This document shows, piece after piece, positions 45,187 through 55,900 of a stretch of DNA of 64,000 nt. The stretch's first letter is position 1. Each line of letters starts with the position of its first letter. The notes beneath the pieces were generated by a model. It saw only the letters and a list, made by a program, of their open reading frames with translations, did not search any database and was not told the origin of the DNA. Location of the stretch: contig NC_060232.1 in assembly GCF_021155775.2 (NCBI RefSeq), positions 20,653,922 through 20,717,921 on the forward strand. Reading direction: 5' to 3'. The stretch comes from Neodiprion pinetum. Lineage: Eukaryota; Arthropoda; Insecta; Hymenoptera; Diprionidae. A program made the translations under genes and the position numbers.

Positions 45187-47212
45187 TTCCGTTTTTATCT
45201 TGAATGTTTCCACATTCAGTTTTTTTTTTTGTCAAGATTTGGCCATTCTTTTTTGAAACGCTCAAGAACGGTTCTAATTGTGAAGAAAATGTTGCTGTTA
45301 AAATCAGTTCTAGTATATGGTGCCTACAAGCGAAATGAAGCAGTTTTTTCTCCAACATTGTTTCCAAATGAACGCAAGCTCCTTCATGTAGCCCTGTGTT
45401 ACTTGCAGTCGTGTCAAAGCACAGAGACCGAACTCGATCAGCAATATCCCACTGCAAAAGTGAATTTTAAACAGCTGTTGCTTGATTCATACCAGATGAT
45501 CCATCGATTAAAGGAACAGCCAAAAGTTTCGATGTGCTTTCTCCTGTAACTAATACTGCTAATCTGTCTTCAGCCTCGAAAGAGTTTGACGTTCTCATTA
45601 ATTTTGAGTCCCAGTGCACAGTGAGACATGTATTTGGTTTAAATGACTCTTTTATGAATTCACAGGCCTTTGCTCGATGTTTTTGGCGTGTACGACGGAT
45701 GGTGTCTTTACTGACACTAACTTTTGATAATTCTTGTTTTAAAGCTACAGATGTTGCAGCTACGATAAATTTTGCGCTACGATGTGAAGGTTTTGTTCGA
45801 TCTAACATGTTTGATAATGCCGGAGTTACAGTATTTTGTTGAGAATATGTAAATTTGAACAACTGGTGAATTTGAAAAATTAACGACGGAGCCAGGAATC
45901 GAACCTGGAATCTAGCGATGCTTTACCGGAGACTTACTCCACTAGACCACCTAGCCGCCCTGACTCTGTTGTCTTTAATTTCTCTCATAACCAGTGAGTT
46001 CAAATTTGTTTCCATGTGCCCGATTTGTATGAGTAAGAATTTCTTCTCTGCATGCACGATGTAAGGAGACTGTAGTGTGTAGATGTTTATGTTTACCCTT
46101 TTCAATCCTTTGCTTCCGATGAGAAGCCCGTAAGACGGCAATGCCGTCTAATAAATGAGATGCGGGTGTGCAAATCATTAATCTACGAGAGAATTTTGTT
46201 GAGACTATGTAAATTTGAACAACTGGTGAATTTGAAAAATTAACGACGGAGCCAGGAATCGAATGATTAATGATTTGTGCCGTCTAATAAATGAGATGCG
46301 GGTGTGCAAATCATTAATCTACGAGAGAATTTTGTTGAGACTATGTAAATTTGAACAACTGGTGAATTTGAAAAATTAACGACGGAGCCAGGAATCGAAT
46401 GATTAATGATTTGTCGTTAATTTTTCAAATTCACCAGTTGTTCAAATTTACATATTCTCAACAAAATTCTCTCGTAGATTAATGATTTGCACACCCGCAT
46501 CTCATTTATTAGACGGCATTGCCGTCTTACGGGCTTCTCATCGGAAGCAAAGGATTGAAAAGGGTAAACATCTACACACTACAGTCTCCTTACATCGTGC
46601 ATGCAGAGAAGAAATTCTTACTCATATAATATTTTTTCTATGCGGTTCACTTATTTTTCTTTTTTTAGGCGGAGAAGGTTAAAATTCGTGTGATGACACA
46701 CTACAACCTGATGCATTACTTTTTTGAGACAATAGTACAGGTGGTTTTAAATTATTTAGTAACAAATTGTTTTTAGAATGTGGAACAGGTTTTGTTGTTA
46801 AATTGTTTTTTTCTGTTTGAAGTGTACATTCAAACACGTCGTCTAAAAAATTTAGAAACGTGTCTTCGTTTTCACGCTGGACTTGTGAATCCCTCAAACG
46901 ATTCTTCTTTAACTTTTGCCAAGTATCAAATATTTTTTTAATTTTTTCTTTGCTATGAAAGTCCTTGATGGTTACTGTTGGTTCCCAGCACTGTTGAATT
47001 TTTTGAGTAGTCAATTTCAAACTATCAGCAATTGTCAATTTATTTTCACAATGTTGGAACAAGAAAAAGCTGAGTACTTCATGACGAGAAGGAAGTTTAG
47101 TGGTTATGAACTCTTTATGGTATTCACCAATTAACCATTCACCAGAACCAGATGGTGTTGTTGATCTCAGTTGTCGTTTAGAGCACATTTTGAATCTACG
47201 AAAGAATAACAT
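45187..47212 (-). pseudogene. Uncharacterised DDE-like transposase, N-terminal and central parts
   Basis: N-terminal exon or fragment 47212-46679 (KLPSRHEVLSFFLF...SLKLTTQKIQQCWEP, FLNFLDDVFEC) is separated by the SINE cluster from the central part 45862-45467 (LDRTKPSHRSAKFIVAATSV, VHWDSKLM, DRLAVLVTGE) and 45457-45187 (LCFDTTASNTGLHEGACVHLE, FACRHHILELIL). The Asp of VHWDSK and of CFDTTASNTG are plausible catalytic positions. A frameshift near 45460 and the TTAA insertion break it; whether the SINE region is an intron or an insertion in an exon is not clear. The C-terminus lies at 37556-38411. Confidence 0.7.
45836..46632. repeat. SINE cluster with tandem and inverted copies
   Basis: A tRNA-like head (minus strand, 45960-45885: A-box TGGTCTAGTGG, B-box GGTTCGATTCC, perfect T-arm) begins the first copy. 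A second copy covers about 46250-45990. A unit of about 135 bp is tandemly duplicated (about 46142-46277 and 46278-46413). A further copy lies in opposite orientation at 46413-46625, making a large inverted repeat with 45990-46200. The acceptor stem of the tRNA-like part does not pair, so it is not a working tRNA gene. Confidence 0.75.
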
Positions 47213-47717
47213 GGAAAACAGTCAAAAACCAGAATACAGATATATTTCAGTTGCAAATTTTGAATAAAAATATAAATATTTACAAAGTAACTAGATATAT
47301 TGAACTATTTTGAGGTCAGTACAAAAAGAGGACCGAAACAATATAAATAATAATAAAACATACCTTTTTATAAAGCGAAGACATCAAACACTGTTATATT
47401 GAAAAAACTCATGAACTGACAAATTAGAATTTATATTTAAATGTGATTATCTACTAGATTCTTTATACAGGATAAAAAGTAAACAGAAAATCGTGGAGTA
47501 ATTGTTTACAAACAAGTTCTGTATTTGGAAATAAAGTGAAAAAAGCGCTGACCTAGAATGGTGTTTAAAAAATGAACTAATAACTTTGCTACGTCGGTAA
47601 AAAGAATTTCTGTCTGGCTGAAATGAAAAGAAGTAATTTTGGATGGTTTACTACTAAATTAATCATAATTAAACGGGATATCAAGAAAAAACTATTGATT
47701 GTAATATTACTCTTTAC
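47213..47717. other. AT-rich 5' region of the long-TIR transposon
   Basis: Between the transposase start and the right terminal repeat. No gene; presumably holds the transposase promoter. Confidence 0.5.
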
Positions 47718-48174
47718 GTAAAATTATTGAGTTAAAAAAAAATCATGTTTCTTTTTATTTTGTTTGATTTTCAGTTCATCTCGTGGAAAATTTTTGTCAA
47801 TTATATTATTAAATAAAAGAAAAAAAATGTATGAAATTTTAAATTGAATATTAAAATGTCGCTCAAACAAATCCAAAGTCATGCACTAATAAATAAAGAA
47901 AAATTCTGAGTGACCTTTTAAAATTCAAATTTTGAATTGAAACTTTCAGAATCTTATTTTTTGTTTGTCTACAAAATTATACCGTAACGAGAAAAAAAAA
48001 AAAAAAAAAAATTCGATTTTCGATGGATTTTGAAATTTAAAAAAATTTGGAGCGACCTCTTAGAAATTTTTTTTTGAGCTATCCTTTGTAGGAGGCTCTT
48101 AAAACATAAAAAATTATCATTTTTTCACGCGAGACTCAGAAATAAAAAATAGTCGGGTTTTTTGCGCCACCCTA
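47718..48174. repeat. Right terminal inverted repeat (about 457 bp)
   Basis: Near-perfect complement of 36997-37449; ends GCGCCACCCTA at 48174, followed by GTGGG. Confidence 0.9.
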
Positions 48175-48179
48175 GTGGG

Positions 48180-48900
48180 CATGTTTCTATCCATATTCCT
48201 TTTTCTTTAGCAAGAGTATACATTTTATTATTCAAAAATTCTCGACCATTATCACACCTCATTTGTTTTACTCATTTTCCAGTTATATTTTCAACTAAAT
48301 TGATATATTTTTCAAAACATTTATAAGCTTGGTCTTTTGTTTTAATCGGATAAACTATAACTATTTTACTATAATCATCAATAATTGTTAAAAAATATTT
48401 TTCACCATTTAAACCTGTTATATTGTGTGGCCCATTCAAATCTGCATGAATTATTTCTAATAAATCTTTTGCTCTTTTTCTATTATTATCAAAACTTAGA
48501 TTGTGCATTTTATTCTTAATACATGTACCACATTTAAGATAATCATCTTCAAGATGAGACGGTAAACTGAGCAACATGTTTTCTCTGCACATAATGTTCA
48601 AATTTTTGAAATTTACATGACCTAACATTCTGTGTAACTTTTCTTTCATTGTCATATTGTGCAATATTCTTTCCGAATTAAAATTAGATTTTACTTCTAG
48701 TGTACTTTCCAAAACCAACATGTTATTTACTTTCTTTGCTACTGCAATTAATTGATTATTCTGATTATAAATTTTTGATAAATTACCTTTGGATACTATT
48801 TTATTTTTATCAGTTACTTTTCCATAGCTTATTAAATTTCTGTCCATTTCTTTTACATAATATACATCATTTATTGTTACTTGACTCGTTCTGTTTTCTA
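48180..48900 (-). pseudogene. Copia A protease end and integrase N-terminal segment
   Basis: Minus-strand frame (48847-48272) with NLISYGKVTDKN, the integrase zinc site LHRMLGHVNFKN and CGTCIKNKMHNLSF, and the first catalytic Asp segment (IHADLNGPHNITGL). It continues in another frame through the second Asp region (near 48250) to the transposon junction at 48180. Confidence 0.85.
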
Positions 48901-48920
48901 ACCTGAAATTACAAATTATG

Positions 48921-50059
48921 TTACCAATTTTCGTTGCTTCGAGAATTCGACCATCTCCAACCTTTACACAAATAGGATTCTTGATTCTTCTCGCCTACTT
49001 GTACATAAAATGAATTTGACTCTCGTTGCTCGTAGCTGTCGTTGTGGTACCTTCCTCGGCCTCCTCTTTGACCTCCTCGTTGCGTCCCTCGGTGAACTCC
49101 TCTTTGACCTGATACAGCCGGTGGATTCCAGCTGGGTTGGGTAAATCGACCACGTTGCCAATTTTGACGATTTCCGCCTCCTCGCTGTTGTCCTCGTCCT
49201 CTCCCTGAGGACGACGTTCTGCATTCCGATTTATAATGACCAGCTTGGCCACATCCATAGCATATTAATTCATTTTTCCGTTCAACTTTGAATGCATTTG
49301 AATTGGTTTTCTTCACATTGTTATTATTCTGCCTTTCATGCATAATTATTTTATTTTTCACAAAGTCTACAGTCTGATCTTCTGGTTTTAATGCGTCAAT
49401 AATGTCCCCCACATGGCTCATTTCACTAGCCAAGCTTCTAATCATATAATTTAACTTTTCTTTTTCACTAAGGGTTGCCCCTGAATTTTTCAATTCAATT
49501 GTTAATTTTTCAAGCTGATTGAAAAAGTCTGTACACTAGGTAAACTGATTAAGTTTCAAAGTCTCTGATTGATTTCTAATACAAATTTGTAGAGCAGTGG
49601 ACTCTCTTAAATACATTTTATCAAATCGTTCAATTACCTTCTTCGGTGTGGGCTCATCAACAACAAATTTCAACTGCTTATTTGAAATAGAGCTAAATAT
49701 ATAATTCATGGCCTTTTTTCCAATTTTTTCCAGGCTGCCTCACCTGTGCCTCCAGGATTTTCTCCCTTGATCACGCTGTCGCATTCTTTCATTTCCAAAT
49801 ATACTTCAATTCTTCTTTTCCACGTATCGTAATCTTGGCCATTAAATGTAGGAATAAAAATCTTCACGTCGTCGGTCATTTTGTCGTCATTCTCTTCGTA
49901 TATCGAATTTTTCAAAAATATTACCTTCCGTGCGACTTTGACAAATTTCTTTAATAATTTTAATCTCAACTTTGCTTCTTTTATCTTATTTTCATCGGAT
50001 GCTTCTGGATTTTCCAGCGCCTCTAATTTTTCTCCACTGGGCTCGCCATGTGCTTGCAT
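48921..50059 (-). pseudogene. Copia A Gag
   Basis: N-terminus 50059-49706 (MQAHGEPSGEKLEALENPEA, FNGQDYDTWKRRIEVYLEMK), then frame loss between 49706 and 49493, then 49493-48921 with the CCHC knuckle CYGCGQAGHYKSEC (near 49240) and a Gly/Arg-rich RGG-like tract. Confidence 0.85.
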
Positions 50060-50112
50060 CAGCCACGTTTATATGACGGTAAACGGAAATTTTCACTTTA
50101 TTTTACTTTTAT

Positions 50113-50130
50113 AACCACGCTCTGCTACTA
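50113..50130 (-). other. Copia A primer-binding site (tRNA 3'-end type)
   Basis: + strand AACCACGCTCTGCTACTA abuts the 5' LTR and matches the 3' end of initiator tRNA-Met with one mismatch in the terminal CCA. Unlike Copia B, C and D, it uses the conventional 3' end rather than the anticodon half. Confidence 0.8.
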
Positions 50131-50649
50131 TGTTAGATTTTGTGGATCGATTCAATAAATAAATACTCTCTTTCATTTATTATTTATAAAGAACAATTTA
50201 ATTAGTGTTGGGTTTTTCACAGATACAAATAGATTGCACTTCGGATATACGAGAAAGAAACAGATTTATTCAGAGAACATAAAGATGCGTTTTGATTACA
50301 AAAAAAAATGATATAGGGGGGGAAAAAAGGCGCAGGACCAAGGGAAATCAAGGGGGTGCTAGAGGAGCTGAGAGAGGCGGTGAGATCGCGCGCGGTAAAA
50401 ACAAATTATCTCCAACAATTAGTCAATAACTTTGACGGTAAACTCATTTAATAAAGACTACATTGTGTCATGAGAGTCGACGACGAACAAGAAGGGAGCA
50501 GCAGCAGTACAGACTCTCATCGATTCTCGATCTCACTAATACTAATACGCGCCGTATGCGCCTTACCTCTACTGCGCATACTGGACTCTATAGTAATACA
50601 TAGTACATAGTATGCATATATATAGTATTCTGAAATTACATTCTCAACA
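50131..50649 (-). repeat. Copia A 5' LTR with a solo LTR inside
   Basis: Corresponds to 21110-21412 with a 212-bp foreign LTR (50206-50417) plus its 5-bp duplication inserted. Confidence 0.92.
50206..50417. mobile_element. Solo LTR, 212 bp, inside the Copia A LTR
   Basis: TGTTGGGTTTTTCAC...TATCTCCAACA, flanked by ATTAG at 50201-50205 and 50418-50422. The other Copia A LTR reads straight through this site. Confidence 0.9.
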
Positions 50650-50671
50650 GGATTGCTAGCTGGAGATTCAT
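50650..50671 (-). pseudogene. Start of the glycoprotein gene, cut off by Copia A
   Basis: An ATG at 50671 opens a short hydrophobic frame that continues in phase at 21109 on the other side of Copia A, after counting GGATT once. This places the insertion within the signal peptide of the glycoprotein gene described at 18091-21109. Confidence 0.7.
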
Positions 50672-50838
50672 GTCGATCTCCTGTGGTCGTAAAAGAAAAT
50701 CGACTGTAATTAATGAACATTCTGGTGTTCGATAGAATTGTCTTTTGCTCTGGTGGGGATGTGCGATTAGGAAAAAGGTTAGGATATTTTGATGACACTA
50801 TGTTTTATCAGTGTTCTGTGCGATGGGTGGTTCTCGTT

Positions 50839-51486
50839 TTAGGCTTCGTCTTCCTTGATATTGCAATTAATTTCCCTGATTGCTTCGACTATTTGTTCTA
50901 AGACGTCTAGCCCTTTTCTTGCGGTGAACGCTCGATCTTGTTTTGCCGGGTTCTCAGTCACAGGTATTTTTAAAGTGGTGTCTGGGTTGGATTTCCATCG
51001 GTTACAAGGCACCGGTCCACAGAACTTTGTTTTCAGCCAATACATCATTGCTGCGGTATTCTGATATGAGCAATTGAAGCCCGGGTTCAATTTTGAATGT
51101 TCATCGCAAGGGGTTCCGTAGTTTTTTATGTCCGATATACCTGGGCATCCGTAATCTTCTAGATTGATTATCTTGTTGAAATATTCACACAGTATGGTCT
51201 CCTTCTCCTTGCCTTTAACGTATACAGTTTCCCCGGCGTCCAGTGAGCTTACTAATTCCTCTAATTGAGTGCGAGTGTTTGATCCTGCTTCCCAGGAAAG
51301 GCCGTGAAGGTACTCTGTCAGCCAGTGATTAGTCCTTCGGATTTTCGCGGGTAGGTTAGTCTCGTTTGTCTCTGTGATGAGGATAAGGTGATGTATTGCG
51401 GTTCCGCAGCACCTTCTCACGGTGATTTCTTTAATCAGGAAGGCGTTATTTTTCCCTCTAAGTCCTTGTATGTCGATAACGTACAT
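50839..51486 (-). CDS. Unassigned intact ORF upstream of the glycoprotein (215 aa)
   Basis: Clean frame starting MYVIDIQGLRGKNNAFLIKE, with a Trp/Tyr-containing middle (TNHWLTEYLHGLSWEAG), the segment ETVYVKGKEKETIL, and a Cys-rich part (YGCPGISD, C...NPGFNCSYQN). No signal peptide or membrane segment is obvious. It ends 167 bp before the glycoprotein start on the same strand, as in a compact viral or retroelement gene array. The MYV.D.QG start and YVKG.EK segment recall uncharacterised arthropod proteins I cannot name, so no function is assigned. It is strikingly undamaged next to a broken glycoprotein gene. Confidence 0.6.
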   Translation of the reverse strand: MYVIDIQGLRGKNNAFLIKEITVRRCCGTAIHHLILITETNETNLPAKIRRTNHWLTEYLHGLSWEAGSNTRTQLEELVSSLDAGETVYVKGKEKETILCEYFNKIINLEDYGCPGISDIKNYGTPCDEHSKLNPGFNCSYQNTAAMMYWLKTKFCGPVPCNRWKSNPDTTLKIPVTENPAKQDRAFTARKGLDVLEQIVEAIREINCNIKEDEA

Positions 51487-51599
51487 CTTCAGCCCTGTAA
51501 TGTTACAACGTGTTGGCGTCAGTAATAATAATTCGGTAAGGTTATGAGTTCAGCAAATTCCTTGTGATAATGGAATTGGTTGATAATGTACCCGACAAT

Positions 51600-52162
51600 G
51601 GGTCTTGTGATGGTTTTAGTTTATTAGTTCATCATTATCGTCATTAGGAATCTCGATTGCCAGATTGTCGATCACAAAGTGTTGCTTGACCTTGTAATTT
51701 TGATTATCAAAACATATTGAAAATATGTCGACATCTACGTCTTTGATTATTATTATGCTATTCGGGTGATTCCCGTAATCGAAATGATTGACGGTGGTGT
51801 ATATATCGCTAACGATGTAGTCGGTATATACGCTATAATTAGATTCTTGGTGGCAAATCGTCGTTCCATAACAACTGACGGGTCACGCTCTTTACCCAAT
51901 CTGGCATGATTCTATTGCATTTTATGACAATAATATTACCAGCTCGTTTTATTTCTGAAGTTCGCATATCTGGCTGAAATCTATCGGTGAATAGCATGAC
52001 CAATTTTTCCTGGTTTGCCAAGAGATTCATCTGCAAAATTGAAATGTTGATGTAGTAGTTTGAATCGTAATGCTGATGAGGATTATTAATTGTGAGCGGG
52101 TGGCTTTTAGCGGGGAATTGTGGTGGTTGGATATGTGTCTTCATGGAGTGGGGGAAGCGCAA
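51600..52162 (-). pseudogene. Unassigned broken ORF
   Basis: Two minus-strand frames, 52162-51839 (ISILQMNLLANQEKLVMLF...NIIVIKCNRIMPDWV) and a following frame to a stop near 51625 (TICHQESNYSVYTDY...IIIIKDVDVDIFSICFDN), appear to be one reading frame broken by a single shift near 51850. Composition is that of a real protein but I recognise no family. Orientation matches the neighbouring ORF and glycoprotein. Confidence 0.4.
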
Positions 52163-52226
52163 GCTTAAAATTTTTCTCCTTTTTGTCGTTAAGCGTAGGG
52201 GGAATGCGTAAGCATGGAGTATGCGG

Positions 52227-52574
52227 TTATGCGCGGGCGTATTTATGTGTCTGGTCCACCCTTACTCCCTGTCCCGGTGTACCACCTATTCCTGAAGTAT
52301 GAGCTTCTTCGATAATAGCCAATTGTTCCGTGTGAGGTGGTAAGATAATTTTGTTCGTGCAAACTAGAATTTTTACGGGGTCGGCGATGAATTTTATTCT
52401 GAATACATTAACAATGTGTTTCCAAGGGATTGTACAGATTCCCACTTTAGTTTCTGATATGAATAGTGGTGTTATTTTGAACTGTGTGATAAGAGTCTTG
52501 AGTGTGAACCAATTGTCGAGTATAGTTGTCGTGGCTATACGAGTAGAGAAAGCAGGAAGCGGGTAAAGAAACAT
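52227..52574 (-). pseudogene. Possible Ty3/Gypsy-like Pol remnant
   Basis: Reads TLKTLITQFKITPLFISETK...IFCTNKI-like VKILVCTNKIILPPHTEQLA then IIEEAHTSGIGG before losing frame. The last motif resembles the RNase H-integrase junction of Gypsy elements (His-containing start of the integrase zinc finger). The upstream part would lie beyond Copia E, which begins at 52585. Weak evidence; could equally be part of an unknown viral protein. Confidence 0.3.
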
Positions 52575-52744
52575 ACAAAATATATGTAGGGACCGGGAGA
52601 GAAAGGAGTAATGATCGTGAAGATCAAATTAATCGAGATGAGAAAATGATTTTATTAAATTGAACAAACAAAAAATGATTCAAAGATCACGTGGTTATAA
52701 CTGCTTCGCTCGCGACCGTGTCCGAGCGCCCACTGCCTCGTTTC

Positions 52745-52969
52745 TGTTGTTATTATCGGGTTAATTAATATACGATTGTTGATTGAGACGATATTTATTG
52801 ATTAACATAAGAGTCTTTTTATATGATCCGAAGAACTTGCTTATAACTGTTGTACGTATACGTAAGTTAAAGGCGGGGGTGCCGACAGAGGCGCCAACCT
52901 TCTTAGTTCTAGGTTCCCTTTTTGGCGGTATTATTCGAGTCTTTTATTGTACATATAATATCTTCAACA
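52745..52969 (-). repeat. Copia D 3' LTR
   Basis: 225 bp; + strand TGTTGTTATTATCGGG...ATCTTCAACA. Confidence 0.94.
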
Positions 52970-52997
52970 CTCCCACTCAATAAAAATTCGTTACTTG

Positions 52998-55900
52998 CTA
53001 ATTATTGTTAATTTTTTGTTCTTGTACAAGTTGGATACTTAACTTATTTCTTAAATATATGAATCTATCACGTGGAAGTGGTTTTGTTAGTATATCAGCG
53101 TACTGGTCTAACGTCGGAACATATTCCAATTGAAATAGTCCTGCCTGTATTTTTTCTCTGGCAAAATGGTACCTTATATCGATATGTTTAGTGCGCTTGT
53201 GAAATTCTGAATTTCTTAACAATTTAATTGCACTTTGGTTGTCCATGTATAATATTGGTTTTCTTTGGCGTTCTCCCACTATCTCCTTGTACAACCTTTC
53301 TAGCCAGATCAGTTCCTTTATTGCCTGAGCTGCCACTATATACTCCGCTTCCGTTGTGGAGAGTGCTACTACTCTCTGTCTTTGTGAATTCCAAGCAATT
53401 GTGCTAGAGTCTAACATAAAGGTATAGCCAGTTGTTGACCTTCTAGTTTGTACATCGCCTGCGTAATTCGCATCACTATAACCTATCAGTCTTAAATTTG
53501 TACCTTTCTTAAATATTAATCCATAACTAATAGTTCCCTTGAGATATTTCAATATTCGTTTAACTGCATTCAAATGAATTTTATCTGGATTCTGTAAATG
53601 TTGACTCACGGTACCGAGGGCAAACGCTATGTCTGGGCGGGTGCCTATCGCTAAGTACATGAGGCTCCCGACTGCTTCTCTGTATAACGCTTGATCAACG
53701 GATTGGTGGTTCTCTCTATGAGCCGAAACACATAGTTCCTGGTGCTTGTCTACCGGTATTGCCACTGGGTTGGCGTTGCCCATGTTGAACCTCTCAATCA
53801 CCTTCTTTGCATATCCAGCCTGATGCAAGTTTATGGACCCGTCACCTTTTACGTCTATCTGCAAGCCTAAAAACAAACTTAATATGCTAATTGTTACCTC
53901 GAATTCTCTTCTTAAGGATATCAACAGTCTGTCGACGGATTCGGGGTTAGATGCTGCTATCAGTCCGCCATCGATATATATGGCAAGTATTAAGGTCTCG
54001 TCTCGTTCACTCGTTTCAGGTTATGTTTCTTCAAGAAACTTGTGAATCTTTCATGCCAACATCTCGATGACTGTTTCAACCCATAGAGACTTCGTTCTAG
54101 CTTGCAAACTCGCCCCGTCTCGTCTTCGTAGCCTTGAGGTTGTGTCATGTAGATGCTTTCTTGTAACTTTCCATTTAGAAATGCTGTCTTGATGTCGAAC
54201 TGTTGTAGCTTCAATCCTTCTGACGCGGCCAGCGCCAGTATCATTCGTATCGAGTCGAATTTGACAACCGGGCTGAACGTCTCGTCGTAGCCAACTCCAT
54301 ATTTTTGGGAATATCCCTTGGCCACCAGTCTGGCTTTGTATCTTACTGTTTTTCCATTCGGTGATCTTTTTATCTTGTAGACCCAGCGATTTTCTATCGC
54401 CTTTTGTCAGTTCGGAGGTTGTGTTAGCGACCACGTTACGTTCCTCGCAAGCGAGGTTATTTCTTCGTCCATGGCTTGTTTCCACTTCGTTACGTCCTTA
54501 CTCGTGATTGCTTCTTCAAAGCTTCTAGGCTCTTGGCTTTCCGCCATAAGGTTGCTATCCTCGTCTTTGACATAGTCATCGTATCTACTGGGTTTCCTTA
54601 TTTGTGTTCTGTCTCTTAATGAATGAGGTCGTAACTGGTCTCGTTGTTGTTGTAAGGGTCTTTCCATTGGTACTTCGAAGACCTTGTCTTCTGAGTTGTC
54701 CTCGTCATCTTGTTGTTCTTCCTCCTGTTCTTGTTCCTCTTCTTCCTCTTCTTCCTCTTCTTCTTGTTCCTCTTCTTCCTCTGATGATTGCTGGAGGTAA
54801 GTTATTTCGTGATTTTGGTCGGAAGGATCCATTGGTAGTTTTTCTTTCACGTCTTCTTTGAATTTTACATCTCTGCTGTATTCGACCTTGTTTTCTGAGG
54901 CGAACCAGATTTTGTATCCTTTGACGTTTTCACTGTAACCAACAAAAAATCCTTTTCTTGCTTTATGGTCAAGTTTCTTCCTTTTTTGTTTGGGCACATG
55001 TGCGTATGTTTCCACTCCAAAAGCGATCAATTTTTCGAGCTTCGGTTTCTTGCCGAACCAAAGTTCATACGGTGCTTTGCCACGAATTTTGCTTTTTCCT
55101 GTGCGATTCAGTATGAAGACTGCCGTGTCAGCTGCTTCCTCCCACAGAATTTTCGGTAATTCTCTGGCATGCAGCATCGCCCTTGTTGATTCCATGATAG
55201 TCCTGTTTTCCCTTTCAGCACTACCGTTTTGCTCCGGAGTGTAAACTACGGTTCTTTGATGACGGATCCCATGTCTTCTTGTGATTTCTTCCATCTGCTG
55301 ATTAATGAACTCTGGACCGTTATCTGTGCGGATGGCTTTAATTTTCCTATTAATGTCATTTTCCGCTAGCTTGATGAAGTCTTTAAAGCGTTTCTCGACG
55401 TCGCTCTTTTGTTCAATGAAATAGACTGACCTGTAGCGAGAATAATCGTCCTTAAAGAGCAAGAGGTAACGTGATCCTTTGATTGACGATACCTGCATAG
55501 GGACACATAAGTCAGCGTGAATCAGTTCTCCGGGAGCTGACGTCTTCATTTCTGTGCGGTTTGTCTTCGGAAAAGGAAGTCTGTGTGATTTGCCATATAC
55601 GCACCCTTCACAGAAGAAATGCTTCTCCGCTTTGACCTCTATTCCTTGCTTCTTTAGGTAGTTCTTGACGTGGGTTACGTTTTGATGAGCCAATCTTTCG
55701 TGCCAGGTGTGAATGTTGCTTTGCTCGGCCATGTAAGCTACACACGTCTCTGCTCGTTTGTTTTCCTTCGATGGTCTTTGCAGCTTGAATTGCATTTGGC
55801 ATAATTTATTCTTGCGTACTCCCATTGCTTCAACAATTCCCTTGCGTGTGAAGCGGCATCCCTTGGAATCTGCAACTAGCTGCATATCTTTATCGAGCGC

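Larger units (their letters stand above)
36997..48174 (-). mobile_element. Long-TIR DNA transposon with an uncharacterised transposase, interrupted
   Basis: Ends TAGGGTGGCGCAAAAAA at 36997 and its complement at 48174 lead into inverted repeats of about 455 bp (36997-37449 and 47718-48174) that are nearly identical. GTGGG flanks at 36987-36991 and 48175-48179; five extra bases (AAATT) lie between the left GTGGG and the repeat, so the duplication length is uncertain. The Copia A integrase frame resumes on both sides. The transposase gene runs minus from 47212 to 37556 and is split by the TTAA-type element 38416-45182. Without that guest the unit is about 4.4 kb. Confidence 0.85.
21110..50649 (-). 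mobile_element. Copia A, full element expanded to 29.5 kb by nested insertions
   Basis: LTRs at 21110-21412 (3') and 50131-50649 (5'), TGTTGAGAATG... to ...AAAATCTAACA on the minus strand, are flanked by the perfect target duplication GGATT (21105-21109 and 50650-50654). Internal parts on the minus strand are gag 50059-48921, protease/integrase start 48900-48180, integrase end 36991-36499, and RT/RNase H 23132-21420. The gaps are Copia B (23138-36493) and a DNA transposon (36997-48174). LTRs differ at roughly 3% of sites by eye, so it is older than its guests. Confidence 0.92.

Noticed and set aside
45885..45960. tRNA-like sequence with A-box, B-box and perfect T-arm
   Set aside because: The acceptor ends do not pair and the sequence is part of a repeated family, so it is the head of a SINE, not a tRNA gene.
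45975..46178. Frame repeated at 46482-46682 in opposite orientation
   Set aside because: Product of inverted SINE copies, not a gene.
54604..54861. Leu/Val-rich plus-strand frame resembling a membrane protein
   Set aside because: It is the antisense of the Glu-rich linker of Copia D.
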